From JAFLCM01 sp964510955 (GTDB lineage Bacteria; Planctomycetota; Phycisphaerae; Phycisphaerales; UBA1924), in the NCBI GenBank assembly GCA_964510955.1, contig CAZEDW010000015.1:1-64000 (forward strand): DNA of 64,000 nucleotides. Reading direction: 5' to 3'. The position numbers were made by a program, and so were the translations under genes. Within the stretch, counting starts at the first letter, position 1; each line of letters begins with the position of its first letter. Under the pieces are notes generated by a model. The model had not been told where the DNA came from. It did no database searches and saw only the letters and a program-made list of their open reading frames with translations. Positions 54,549-62,836 of the stretch are shown here, in pieces.

Positions 54549-56072
54549 ATGAACCACTCATCGGTCCGCTTCGCGTTCGTGATGTCGATGCTCCCGCTCG
54601 CGACGGCGTCCGGCCAGGCGTTCGGCCCGCGCGAGATCAGCGAGCAGAGCAAGCCCTGCATCGCCTGCCACAAGGAGCGTAACCCGGCCATCTACGAGCA
54701 GTGGGGCACGAGCAAGCACTTCCGCGCCAACGTGGCGTGCTTCGAGTGTCACAGCGCCAACAAGGACGACAAGGACGCTTACGAGCATTACGGCCAGATC
54801 ATCTCCACGCTCGTCACGCCGCGCGACTGCTCGCGCTGCCACAGCAAGGAGGTCGAGGAGTTTTCCAACTCACGGCACAGCAAGGCCGGGCGGATTCTCG
54901 GCTCGCTCGACAACACCCTCGCGGAAGTCGTCGAGGGCAACCACGGGTTTGTCACTGAGGGCTTCCCGAACGGCGTCTCCGCCGCCGCCGTCAGCGGCTG
55001 CTGGCAGTGCCACGGGACCGAGGTGAAGCTCCTGCCGGGCGGCAAGCTCGACCCCACGAGCTGGCCCAACAGCGGCATCGGGCGCCTCAACCCCGACGGC
55101 ACCGAGGGCGCCTGCAACGCGTGCCACACCAGCCACGCCTTCAGCGCCGCGCAGGCGCGTTACCCCGACACCTGCGGCAAGTGCCACCTCGGGCCCGATC
55201 ACCCGCAGAAGGAGATCTACGAGGAGTCCAAGCACGGCTCCAACTTCTTCGCCCACGCTCCCAAGATGAACCTCGACAACCCCAAGTGGGTGGTCGGCGA
55301 GGACTATCTCCAGGCCCCGACGTGCGCCACCTGCCACATGTCGGCCACGCGCAAGCAGCCCGTCACCCACGACGCCGGCCTGCGCATCAGTTGGAACAAC
55401 CGACCGGAGGTCTCCATCCGCCCGGAGGTCGCCGACGCCAAGCTGGGGCTGCCCGGGGCGAACATCGGCTGGGAGACCCGGCGCAAGAACATGGTCGACG
55501 TGTGCATCAACTGCCACGACCTCCTGTGGGTCAACAACTTCTACACCCAGTACGACGCGCTGGTGAACCTCTACAACACCAAGTTCGGCGGCCCCGGCAA
55601 GGAGCTCTACGCCCTGGCCAAGCCGCTCTTGAACCCGGTCCAGTTCACCAACGAGCTGGACTTCACCTGGTACGAGATCTGGCACCACGAGGGTCGGCGG
55701 GCGCGCCACGGCGCGTCGATGATGGCCCCCGACTACACGCACTGGCACGGCACCTACGAGGTCGCCAAGCGGTTCTACTCCGAGATGATCCCGCAGCTCC
55801 GGCACCTCATCAAGGACAACATCGACAGCAAGGACCCCGCGAAGGCCAAGGCCGCCGCCGACCTGCAGGCCAAGCTGGAAAACGTTCTGGGCTCAGACAA
55901 CCACAAGTGGTACCTGGGTCAGATGGACGCAACGGAGGCGGCCCAGCGGAAACAGTCGGTTGACGAGTTCAAGAAGCGGTATGAGCTGGAGCACCCCGGT
56001 GCGGCGGTGCCCGCCGCCCCCGCCCCCGCCCCGGCGACACCGCCTCCTGCTGAGAAGAAGCCCGGTGGATGA
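54549..56072 (+). CDS. Octaheme cytochrome c of the hydroxylamine-oxidoreductase type
   Basis: The 507-residue protein has a signal peptide (to about residue 22, ASGQA) and exactly eight CXXCH sites (CIACH, CFECH, CSRCH, CWQCH, CNACH, CGKCH, CATCH, CINCH). After the last heme comes WYEIWHHEGRRARHGASMM then PDYTHWHGTYEV, a block typical of the HAO-like octaheme group. Relatives oxidise hydroxylamine or hydrazine, or reduce nitrite to ammonium. Whether the catalytic heme is cross-linked by Tyr, which separates the oxidative types, cannot be judged here. AGGAG lies 6 bases before the ATG. The tail is Pro/Ala-rich. Confidence 0.82.
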   Translation: MNHSSVRFAFVMSMLPLATASGQAFGPREISEQSKPCIACHKERNPAIYEQWGTSKHFRANVACFECHSANKDDKDAYEHYGQIISTLVTPRDCSRCHSKEVEEFSNSRHSKAGRILGSLDNTLAEVVEGNHGFVTEGFPNGVSAAAVSGCWQCHGTEVKLLPGGKLDPTSWPNSGIGRLNPDGTEGACNACHTSHAFSAAQARYPDTCGKCHLGPDHPQKEIYEESKHGSNFFAHAPKMNLDNPKWVVGEDYLQAPTCATCHMSATRKQPVTHDAGLRISWNNRPEVSIRPEVADAKLGLPGANIGWETRRKNMVDVCINCHDLLWVNNFYTQYDALVNLYNTKFGGPGKELYALAKPLLNPVQFTNELDFTWYEIWHHEGRRARHGASMMAPDYTHWHGTYEVAKRFYSEMIPQLRHLIKDNIDSKDPAKAKAAADLQAKLENVLGSDNHKWYLGQMDATEAAQRKQSVDEFKKRYELEHPGAAVPAAPAPAPATPPPAEKKPGG

Positions 56073-56098
56073 CGCACGCATGCTGACTTGACCCCGCC

Positions 56099-56533
56099 GT
56101 GGACCATCAACCCACCGAACAAGACGGCCGGCGCGCGCTGCGTGACCACGTGCTCGACCGCGCCTGGCTGGCCCGGCGCAGGCACGGCCCGGTGATCGAC
56201 CACGCGGCGATGCTCCGCATCCTCGATGACCGCGAGATCGTCCGTTACCCGGTGGGCCTCCGCTTCGACTCGTCCGAGCTGCGCGCCGGCGAGTTCGCGC
56301 ACGCCTTCCAGCTCAGCGAGCAGGCTCGCGGCGGGTTCTGCCTTTTCGTTCACCCGGTGTTCGAGGCCCGCCACGACCTGCTGCCGCTCTTGATCGCCTA
56401 CCACCTCCCGGCGATCAACTACGGCGACGTTGCCGAGTCGGAGGACTGCGAGGCGTTTGGCGCGGCGCTGCTGGGCATGGACGCGGACGAGTACTACCTG
56501 CGCCTGTGCGCGGCGGCGGACTCGCTCAAGTGA
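56099..56533 (+). CDS. Uncharacterised small protein downstream of the cytochrome operon
   Basis: The 144-residue frame starts at a GTG 26 bases after the HAO-like gene and reads on the same strand. It is soluble, with acidic and aromatic stretches: ILDDREIVRYPVGLRFDSSELRAGEFAHAF, FCLFVHPVFEARHDLLPLLIAYHLPAINYGDVA. No cysteine-heme motif or known domain is seen. The pattern fits a real protein; the position suggests it belongs to the cytochrome operon as an assembly or regulatory factor, but that is only by proximity. Confidence 0.6.
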   Translation: MDHQPTEQDGRRALRDHVLDRAWLARRRHGPVIDHAAMLRILDDREIVRYPVGLRFDSSELRAGEFAHAFQLSEQARGGFCLFVHPVFEARHDLLPLLIAYHLPAINYGDVAESEDCEAFGAALLGMDADEYYLRLCAAADSLK

Positions 56534-56552
56534 AGCGCCGGGCGGAACGGGC

Positions 56553-57092
56553 TCAGTGGGCCGCGTGCTTGCCGGCCTCGTCGATAGCCTTGACGATGGA
56601 CGCGGGCGTCAGGTTCTCGTGCAGGGTGTGGTCGACCAGCGCCGCCGGCGCACCGCCGCACGCGCCGAGGCACTCGATCTCTATCAGCGTGAACCTGCCG
56701 TCGTCGGTGGTTTCGCCGACCTCGATGCCGAGCTTGTCGCGGCAGGCGTCGGTAACGGCCTTGTGGTCGCAGAACTCGCAGGCGATCGAGCGGCAGACGC
56801 TGATAACGTGCGAGCCCTTGGGCTTGAGCCAGAACTCCTCGTAGAAGCTCGCGGTGTCGATCACTTCCGAGGGTTTCAGGCCCAGGAAGTCCGCCACCTC
56901 CATGAGGGCCTGGTGGGGCAGCCAGCCGGCGGCCTCCTGCACGGCGTGCAGGGTCGGCAGCAGGGCGCCCTTTCTGGCTTCGTACCGGGGCAGGTAATCG
57001 CGCGCGATGCGGTCCTTGATCGCCTGCGTGAGGTACGGCTCGGCGCGCTTGGTGATCTTGGTTGTCGCCGAGGGCTTGGTGATCCAGGCCAT
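56553..57092 (-). CDS. nuoE: NuoE-like 2Fe-2S subunit (24 kDa NADH dehydrogenase)
   Basis: The 179-residue protein is a thioredoxin-like ferredoxin with the four NuoE ligands Cys100, Cys105 (VCRSIACEF), Cys141 and Cys145 (ECLGACGGAP). The helical start (ARKGALLPTLHAVQEAAGWLP) is typical. In complex I this cluster sits by the NADH site with NuoF. NuoE-like subunits also serve in formate dehydrogenases and hydrogenases, so the partner is uncertain; no nuoF is adjacent. It is convergent with the small unknown gene. Confidence 0.85.
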   Translation of the reverse strand: MAWITKPSATTKITKRAEPYLTQAIKDRIARDYLPRYEARKGALLPTLHAVQEAAGWLPHQALMEVADFLGLKPSEVIDTASFYEEFWLKPKGSHVISVCRSIACEFCDHKAVTDACRDKLGIEVGETTDDGRFTLIEIECLGACGGAPAALVDHTLHENLTPASIVKAIDEAGKHAAH

Positions 57093-57197
57093 GGAGCAGC
57101 GGGGGTCAGGGGTGCGGGAGGATCCGGGGTCGGGTCGCCGGAACGGAACGGTAGCAGAGTTTTGCCCTGCGTGTCGGCGCGGGCGACCCGCCTGGAA

Positions 57198-58889
57198 TCA
57201 TTCGCCCCCTGAGGGTGCCGGCTCGATTGAGGCAGGCTGCACGGGCGGGCTGATCGCGCCCGGTGCGCCCACGGGTGCGGGGGGTGCCGGGGGAGGCGCC
57301 GGGGGCGTCACGAGCTGCTGGCGCGTGGGTCGGATTTTCTGGAAGCTTGCCGCGTCGATCACGTAGTACCAGTTCGCGAGGCTCTTGCGCAGCGACTCCG
57401 CGCGGGTCTTCCCGGACTCGACGCGGGCGTTTCGGGCGTTGGCTTCCTGCAGGTACTTGGCCTGGTCAGCGTCGTACTTGGCCTTGGACACTTTGTAGGC
57501 CGCGACCTCTGGAGCGTCGGGCGTTGGCGCGGGGGCGGGAGCGCCCGCTTCGCCGGGCTTTGCCTCGGCGGGCTTGGCGTTGGGGTCGTATCCGGGTGGC
57601 GGCGTTGGGGCTGTTGGCGCGACCGGGGGCGGGCCCAGCAGAGACTCGTCGAACTTCGCCGTCACGAGCACGTAGCGCGCCTCGGTGCCCTTGGCCTTGT
57701 CGTCTTTCTTGGGCTGATCGGCCTTGGGTGTTTCGCCGGGCTTGGCCTCGGGCGTCTTGGCGGCACCGACGCCCTCGTCACCGGCGGTCAGGGCCTCGCC
57801 CGACGCGACGAGCAGCTCGCCGAAGAACATCTTGTAGACAACGCCGTCGTCGCACTTGACGTCCATCTCGCCCTCGTTGGCGAGGAACTGCCCGCCCTGC
57901 GCGACGTAGAAGCCCTTGTTCGCCAGACCCATCAGGTCGAGCTGGTTGAGCTGGGTCGTGGCGGTGCTCGGGTCGGCGGAGAAGTACTTGACGAGCTTGT
58001 CCGGCTTGGTCCGCACGCCCAGGATGCGCATCGTCCGCAGGGTGTTGACCGCTTCCTCGACCGGTGCGTCCTGCACCTTTTCCTGATCGCCGGGGGGGCC
58101 GCCCGGTTCGCAGGTGAATGTCCAGCGCGCCGGGGGCGGGGGGGGCGGCGCGTTGGGGTCGGTCTGCGGGGGGTTCGGGGGCGGCTTGATGTTCGTGATG
58201 GAGAGCCGCTCGGTGGTCTTCTTGGTCTGAGCCTGCTCGTCGATCTGATAGCGGTCGATGTTCAGGCCGACCACCTGGGCTGAGCCGACCTTCAGCACGT
58301 CGGTCTGCACCCAGTCGGCGAAAGCAGTGGTGATGTGCTTCTGGAAGTCCACGGCGTAGACGCGGTTCTTGCCGGGGACGCGCACGTACGTTTTGCCGCC
58401 CACGCTGGTGCGGACCACGGGCTTGCCGATGATCATGTCGGCGAGCGCGGCGCCGGAGGCGTCGCGAAGCGTCACGCGCGTGCCGCGCCCGGTGAGGGGG
58501 GCCTTGTCGTCATCGGGGGCGAGCACGCCGAGGCTCTCGTGCTCGGAAGCCTTGTCGGTAACGACCTCGTCCTTCTTCAGGCCGATGAACGCCGAGGCGG
58601 CGCCGGACATGTTGCTCTCGGCGTCGGCGGGGTAGTTGTGGTGCGAGGGGATCACCCAGCGCTGCCCGTCGAACTGCACCTTGAACGGGGTCAGCGTGGC
58701 GGTTGCCTCGTCGTACGAGATCACCTCCAGAGATTTCGCGACCGTTGGGTCCTTGAATTCGGGGAAAAACACCTGGCCCTGGTCGCTGAATGCGGCGTCG
58801 GTCACGGCCCTGGGGGCGGTGACGTACGCCGCGGTGGCGAGCCCGGCGGCGAGGATGACGGCGGCGGCGGTCTTGGCGAAGTCGTTCAT
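57198..58889 (-). CDS. DUF4340 protein (ABC/gliding-type system component)
   Basis: The 563-residue protein has an N-terminal hydrophobic anchor (AAAVILAAGLATAAYV), then a DUF4340 region of paired beta strands (VQFDGQRWVIPSHHNYPAD, VTLRDASGAALADMIIGK) and Pro-rich linkers, with a long Pro/Ala/Glu-rich end. It follows the ABC permease-GldG fusion by 42 bases on the same strand. In many bacteria a DUF4340 protein is the third component after the ATPase and GldF/GldG, and may act as an extracytoplasmic subunit. No activity is known. Confidence 0.8.
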   Translation of the reverse strand: MNDFAKTAAAVILAAGLATAAYVTAPRAVTDAAFSDQGQVFFPEFKDPTVAKSLEVISYDEATATLTPFKVQFDGQRWVIPSHHNYPADAESNMSGAASAFIGLKKDEVVTDKASEHESLGVLAPDDDKAPLTGRGTRVTLRDASGAALADMIIGKPVVRTSVGGKTYVRVPGKNRVYAVDFQKHITTAFADWVQTDVLKVGSAQVVGLNIDRYQIDEQAQTKKTTERLSITNIKPPPNPPQTDPNAPPPPPPARWTFTCEPGGPPGDQEKVQDAPVEEAVNTLRTMRILGVRTKPDKLVKYFSADPSTATTQLNQLDLMGLANKGFYVAQGGQFLANEGEMDVKCDDGVVYKMFFGELLVASGEALTAGDEGVGAAKTPEAKPGETPKADQPKKDDKAKGTEARYVLVTAKFDESLLGPPPVAPTAPTPPPGYDPNAKPAEAKPGEAGAPAPAPTPDAPEVAAYKVSKAKYDADQAKYLQEANARNARVESGKTRAESLRKSLANWYYVIDAASFQKIRPTRQQLVTPPAPPPAPPAPVGAPGAISPPVQPASIEPAPSGGE

Positions 58890-58906
58890 GGGGGAAGGGA
58901 TCAGGG

Positions 58907-58927
58907 ACTGGGCACTGGGCACTGGGT
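58907..58927. repeat. Three tandem ACTGGGC heptamers
   Basis: Three consecutive copies of ACTGGG(C/T) lie in the 42-base gap between the DUF4340 and GldF/GldG-like genes. On the minus strand they read CCCAGTG units, like those found in other gaps of this window. Confidence 0.6.
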
Positions 58928-58931
58928 CGGA

Positions 58932-61574
58932 TCAGCGGAGACGCTCGCGCGAGACGCCGGCGGATTCGGCGCGGCGCCGATTGGCGAACACGCCGCCGGC
59001 CAGCAGCAGCGCGGGGATGGGCGGGAGGGCCACGGCGGCGATACGGATGTTCATCTGCGTGCGGTCGATCCGTTCCTTGGCGCGCATCCGGGCGTCGAGG
59101 ATCTCCGCCTGCTTGATGTCATTGATCGCGGCGGTCTGGACGTCCACGCGCCGCTGCTCGGCCTCGCGGACGCTCTCGACCATGATGCGCTTGGTCGACT
59201 CGTCCAGGTCCTGGCGGTCCTGGATCTCCTTCATCTTGTTCTGCAGGATCGACTTGGCCTTCTCGAGTTCCTTGTCGGCCTTGTCATTGGCGGCTTCGAT
59301 GGCGGCGAGCTGGTCCTTCTGCTCCGCCGCGCGGGCCTGGTCGAGCCGGTCGAGCGTCCGGTGCACGCGCCGGCGCTTGCGGAGTTCCAGCAGCGAGTCG
59401 TCGCCGGCGAGCGTGTCGACGCAGTTGAGCGCGAAGGTGACGTTGTCGAACTCCAGATCGCTGAAGCCCTGCTCGCGGATGCGGAAGAACATGTCGCTCA
59501 CGCAATCGAGGTCGGCGACGAAGACCGCGTTCAGGCCCTTGGAGTCGCCCGACGCGGGCTGGGTGATCCGTGCCGCCAGCACGTGCTGCCCGGCGCTCTT
59601 GACGGGGCGGCGCCCGGGGTTCAGGCCCCCGACGCCGAAGGGAGAGCGCTGCAGCATCTGCGAGAAATCGACCAGCGCGCCGGTGGGGCTGGTCTTGAGC
59701 AGCGGGACGAACTTCATCCCGGCGGGGACGGTCTTGGCCTGGTCAATGTAGCCCGCGGCCATCATCACCACTTCCTGAAGTCCGCTGGTGATCGTGTCGG
59801 AATCGTTGAAGGCGTCGGGGGTGCCGTTGTGGCGCCCGATGAAGCAGAACTCGTGGGGGATGTCGGCGTACTGGGGGCGCGGGTTGTAGCCGTCCCACAC
59901 GATCTTGTCCTTGGGGCACTCGATGCCCAGGGCGGCGTAGAGCGGCGTGAGGTCGCCCTTGGGGGCTTCGTTCTGACGGCGCTGGAAGACGTTGCCGCTG
60001 CCGCGCGGTTCGCTGGTGGACAGGGGCGGGTTCACCAGCGCCAATGGGTCTTCGAAGATCAGGGCCGCGCGTCCGGCCTTGACATAGTCCACGACGTGTT
60101 TCAACTCTTCGTTGCTGAGGGTGCTCGGCGCGGCGACCACGAGCAGGTTGATGTCCGCCGGCACGTGCTGGCCCTTGGTGACCCGGGTGACCTCGTATTG
60201 CTTGCGGAGCTCTTCGACGATGGGCCAGTCGCGCCCGGGCTGGTAAGTCTGGTAGTTGAACTCGCCGAACAACTGGGCGTCGGTCTCGAGCACGCCGACC
60301 TTCTTGCGCCCCTGCAGGCTCACGGTGCGGATCGAGCGGGCGAGCTCGTACTCGACGGGCAGGCCCTTGCTGAGGAACGGGATGACGAACTGCTCGGGGC
60401 CGCAGGTGAAGGCCAGGCCCAGGAAGACCTCTCGGACGCGCGGCTCGGCGTCCTCGGGGCTGGGCGGGACCTGCTGCGGCTCGATGTTGTTGTTCTTCTT
60501 GGCTTCGCGGGCCGCGTCGGTGAACGGCTCGGTGTCGACGATGCGGGTGATGACCCGCCCGCCGCTGGTTGCCTGCATCTCCCGAAGCAGACCGAGCAGC
60601 GTGTCGCGCGTCTGCACCAGCGACACGGGCACCGAGGGCGAGACGTACGCGGTGACCAGCACCGGGCGATCGGGTGACAGCCCGCCAATGAGCTTCGTGG
60701 TCTCCGGCGAGAGCGACCAGAGGCGCTCCTGCGTGGCGTCGGCGCGGGCGCCGTTGCGGGCCAGGAGCACCACCGCGGCCCCGCCCGCGACCAGGAACGC
60801 AGCCCCGCGGACAAAGGCCAGCGGCGTCCGGCCCGTGCCCTTCACCGAGCCGGCCCAGTGGCGCCGGTTGATGATGAACGCGTTGGCCCACAGTGCCACG
60901 GCGGCAAGGATGGCGAAGTAGCCCACGTTCTCGAGGCTGACCACCCCGCGGCCGAAGTCCTTGAACCGCTCGGCGAACGAGACGTTTTCCGTCCACTGCG
61001 CCAGGCGGGTGCCGGGCATGACGTTGTCCAGGCCGCCGACGGCCAGCACCGCCGCGCACAGGAGCGAAGAGACGATGAACGCCAGGGTCAGGTTCCCGGT
61101 GATCGCCGAGCCAACGAGCCCGACGGCGATCAGCGACGCGCCGGCGAGGAAATGCCCGAGGTACGTCGCCAGCACCACGCCGAGGTCCGGCTTGCCGAGG
61201 TACCACAGCACCACGACGTGGCTGAGCGAGAACACCAGCGCCACCGCGTAGATCGAGACGCACGCCAGGTATTTGCCAAGGACAAGCTCCCAGTCCCTGG
61301 CGGGGAGTGTCAGCAGGAGTTCATCGGTTCCGGTCTTGCGCTCTTCGGCCCAGGCGCCCATGGTGATGGCGGGGGCCAGGAACAGCAGCAGCGCCGGGAA
61401 CCACGCGTTGAGCTGGTCGAGGTTGGCGAGGTTCCGCTCGAAGAACCCCGGTACCCAGAAAGCCGCGAACGCCGACAGGAACACGAAGATCGTGATGAAC
61501 ACGTACCCCGTCGGGCTCGAGAAGTAGCTCGACAGCTCACGCTTGACGATGGCTTTGATGACGTGGGACTGCAT
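58932..61574 (-). CDS. ABC-2 permease fused to GldG-like domain
   Basis: The 880-residue protein has two parts. Residues 1-240 are an ABC-2 permease of six helices with IVKRELSSYFSSPTGYVFITIFVFL and MGAWAEERKTGTDELLLTLP, as in GldF. Residues 260-850 are a large extracytoplasmic GldG-like region with a hydrophobic start, a coiled coil (about 740-820) and a terminal helix (VALPPIPALLLAGGVFANRR). GldF and GldG are separate genes in Bacteroidetes gliding systems and are often fused in other phyla. It works with the ATPase upstream. The ATG at 61574 is chosen because the permease begins there. Confidence 0.87.
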   Translation of the reverse strand: MQSHVIKAIVKRELSSYFSSPTGYVFITIFVFLSAFAAFWVPGFFERNLANLDQLNAWFPALLLFLAPAITMGAWAEERKTGTDELLLTLPARDWELVLGKYLACVSIYAVALVFSLSHVVVLWYLGKPDLGVVLATYLGHFLAGASLIAVGLVGSAITGNLTLAFIVSSLLCAAVLAVGGLDNVMPGTRLAQWTENVSFAERFKDFGRGVVSLENVGYFAILAAVALWANAFIINRRHWAGSVKGTGRTPLAFVRGAAFLVAGGAAVVLLARNGARADATQERLWSLSPETTKLIGGLSPDRPVLVTAYVSPSVPVSLVQTRDTLLGLLREMQATSGGRVITRIVDTEPFTDAAREAKKNNNIEPQQVPPSPEDAEPRVREVFLGLAFTCGPEQFVIPFLSKGLPVEYELARSIRTVSLQGRKKVGVLETDAQLFGEFNYQTYQPGRDWPIVEELRKQYEVTRVTKGQHVPADINLLVVAAPSTLSNEELKHVVDYVKAGRAALIFEDPLALVNPPLSTSEPRGSGNVFQRRQNEAPKGDLTPLYAALGIECPKDKIVWDGYNPRPQYADIPHEFCFIGRHNGTPDAFNDSDTITSGLQEVVMMAAGYIDQAKTVPAGMKFVPLLKTSPTGALVDFSQMLQRSPFGVGGLNPGRRPVKSAGQHVLAARITQPASGDSKGLNAVFVADLDCVSDMFFRIREQGFSDLEFDNVTFALNCVDTLAGDDSLLELRKRRRVHRTLDRLDQARAAEQKDQLAAIEAANDKADKELEKAKSILQNKMKEIQDRQDLDESTKRIMVESVREAEQRRVDVQTAAINDIKQAEILDARMRAKERIDRTQMNIRIAAVALPPIPALLLAGGVFANRRRAESAGVSRERLR

Positions 61575-61590
61575 GGATTCTGAACTCAGT

Positions 61591-61622
61591 GGGATCAGAG
61601 GAAGCTGAGAGGGATCAGAGGA
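61591..61622. repeat. Direct repeat GGGATCAGAGGA
   Basis: The 12-base unit occurs at 61591-61602 and 61611-61622, 20 bases apart, in a purine-rich intergenic stretch between the permease and ATPase genes. Confidence 0.6.
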
Positions 61623-61767
61623 GGGTTTGGACTCGGAGCTGAGGAGGCGAAGATTGACGCGGGAATGAGGTGGGTTGGGGGATGTCGGATGTGGGATGGG
61701 CGTGAGTCCGGGCGACCTCAGCACTTAGGACATCTGGACCACAGACGTAGCACTCAATCCCTTGCAT

Positions 61768-61804
61768 CCCTCCGCGTCCTCCGCGCCTCCGCGGTGAAAA
61801 ACTC
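61768..61804 (+). repeat. CTCCGCG-type intergenic repeat ending in GGTGAAAAA
   Basis: Three near-identical units (CCTCCGCG, CCTCCGCG, CCTCCGCG with short spacers) run into GGTGAAAAACTCC, ending exactly at the stop codon of the ATPase gene. Sequences of this form (CTCTGCG or CTCCGCG repeats then GGTGAA) are, to my knowledge, dispersed in many bacterial genomes. Confidence 0.5.
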
Positions 61805-62602
61805 CTACTTGGGCCCCGTGAGCTGGTGGAACTTCTTTTCCATCGCCGCCTCGTTGTCGCCCAGGCTGGACACCGGCCCATCATGGACCAGCTTGCCCTG
61901 CGACACGACGAGCACGCGCGTCGCCACGGCTTGAACCTCGCGGAGGATGTGGGTGCTCAGGAGAATGGTCTTGGAACGCGACAGCCCGCGGAGCAGGTCG
62001 CGGACGTGCTCGACCTGGTTGGGGTCCAGTCCCGCGGTCGGCTCGTCCATGATCAGCACCTCGGGGTCGTGCAGCAGGGCCTGGGCCATGCCGACGCGCT
62101 GGCGGTATCCCTTGGAGAGCTTGCCGGTTGGTTTGCCGACCACCTCCTCCAGTCGGCACTCGCCGATGACGAAATCGATGCGTTCCTTCAGCCTGGAACC
62201 CGTGACCCCCCGGGCCTCGCCGAAGAACTTGAGCAGGCTGATCGGCGTCATCTCCGGGTAGAGCGGCCCGTTCTCCGGCAGATACCCGACGCGCCGGGCC
62301 ACGCCGATCCGGTCGGCAGACACGTCCAGGCCCGCGATGAACGCTCGCCCGCTGGTGGGGGCCATCGACCCGGTGAGCAGCTTCATGGTCGTGCTCTTGC
62401 CGGCTCCGTTGGGGCCCAGGAAGGCGACGAGCTGGCCCTTGGGGATCGCGAAGGTGATATCGCGCACGGCGTAGAAGTCGCCGTACATCCGGGTCAGCCC
62501 CTCGGCGCGGATCATGGCGTCGGTGCCGGCGTGCCCCGAGGGGCGACCGGACCCGGCGCTGCCACCAGACTTGGTTTCAGGGGGAGAGACAGCGGTGCTC
62601 AT
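61805..62602 (-). CDS. ABC transporter ATP-binding protein, GldA type
   Basis: The 265-residue ATPase has Walker A GPNGAGKST, signature LSKGYRQRVGMAQALL, Walker B VLIMDEPTAGLD and the H-loop STHIL. The EVQAVATRV end and the LSKGYRQR variant are typical of the ATPases that work with ABC-2 permeases such as GldA. The GldF/GldG-like permease lies 230 bases downstream on the same strand, followed by DUF4340. The first 34 residues are low-complexity before MIRAEGLTRMYGD; starts at 62602 or at an ATG about 11 codons earlier are both possible. Confidence 0.9.
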   Translation of the reverse strand: MSTAVSPPETKSGGSAGSGRPSGHAGTDAMIRAEGLTRMYGDFYAVRDITFAIPKGQLVAFLGPNGAGKSTTMKLLTGSMAPTSGRAFIAGLDVSADRIGVARRVGYLPENGPLYPEMTPISLLKFFGEARGVTGSRLKERIDFVIGECRLEEVVGKPTGKLSKGYRQRVGMAQALLHDPEVLIMDEPTAGLDPNQVEHVRDLLRGLSRSKTILLSTHILREVQAVATRVLVVSQGKLVHDGPVSSLGDNEAAMEKKFHQLTGPK

Positions 62603-62836
62603 AAGGGCGTTGCTCGGCTCCCAGTGTTTGTACATAGGACGTCCCGCGTGAATCTCCCCTTTGGGGGCGCGGGTGTCGGCACGCGATGGGAACATCTCCC
62701 AAACGACGCGCCGACAAAAGCTATCGCGGGTCGGCCAAGCCGACAAGGACGCCCATGATTCCCCGACCTGTCCCGAGCGCTCGCGCCGTGAGACCCGAAC
62801 CCCAGGCACCGCGGTCGGGCGATCGAATGGATTCCC

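Noticed and set aside
62729..62743. Small GTCGGC-CAA-GCCGAC hairpin in the gap before the GldA-type gene
   Set aside because: Six-bp stem, and the T-run on the minus strand is 12 bases away; not a convincing terminator.
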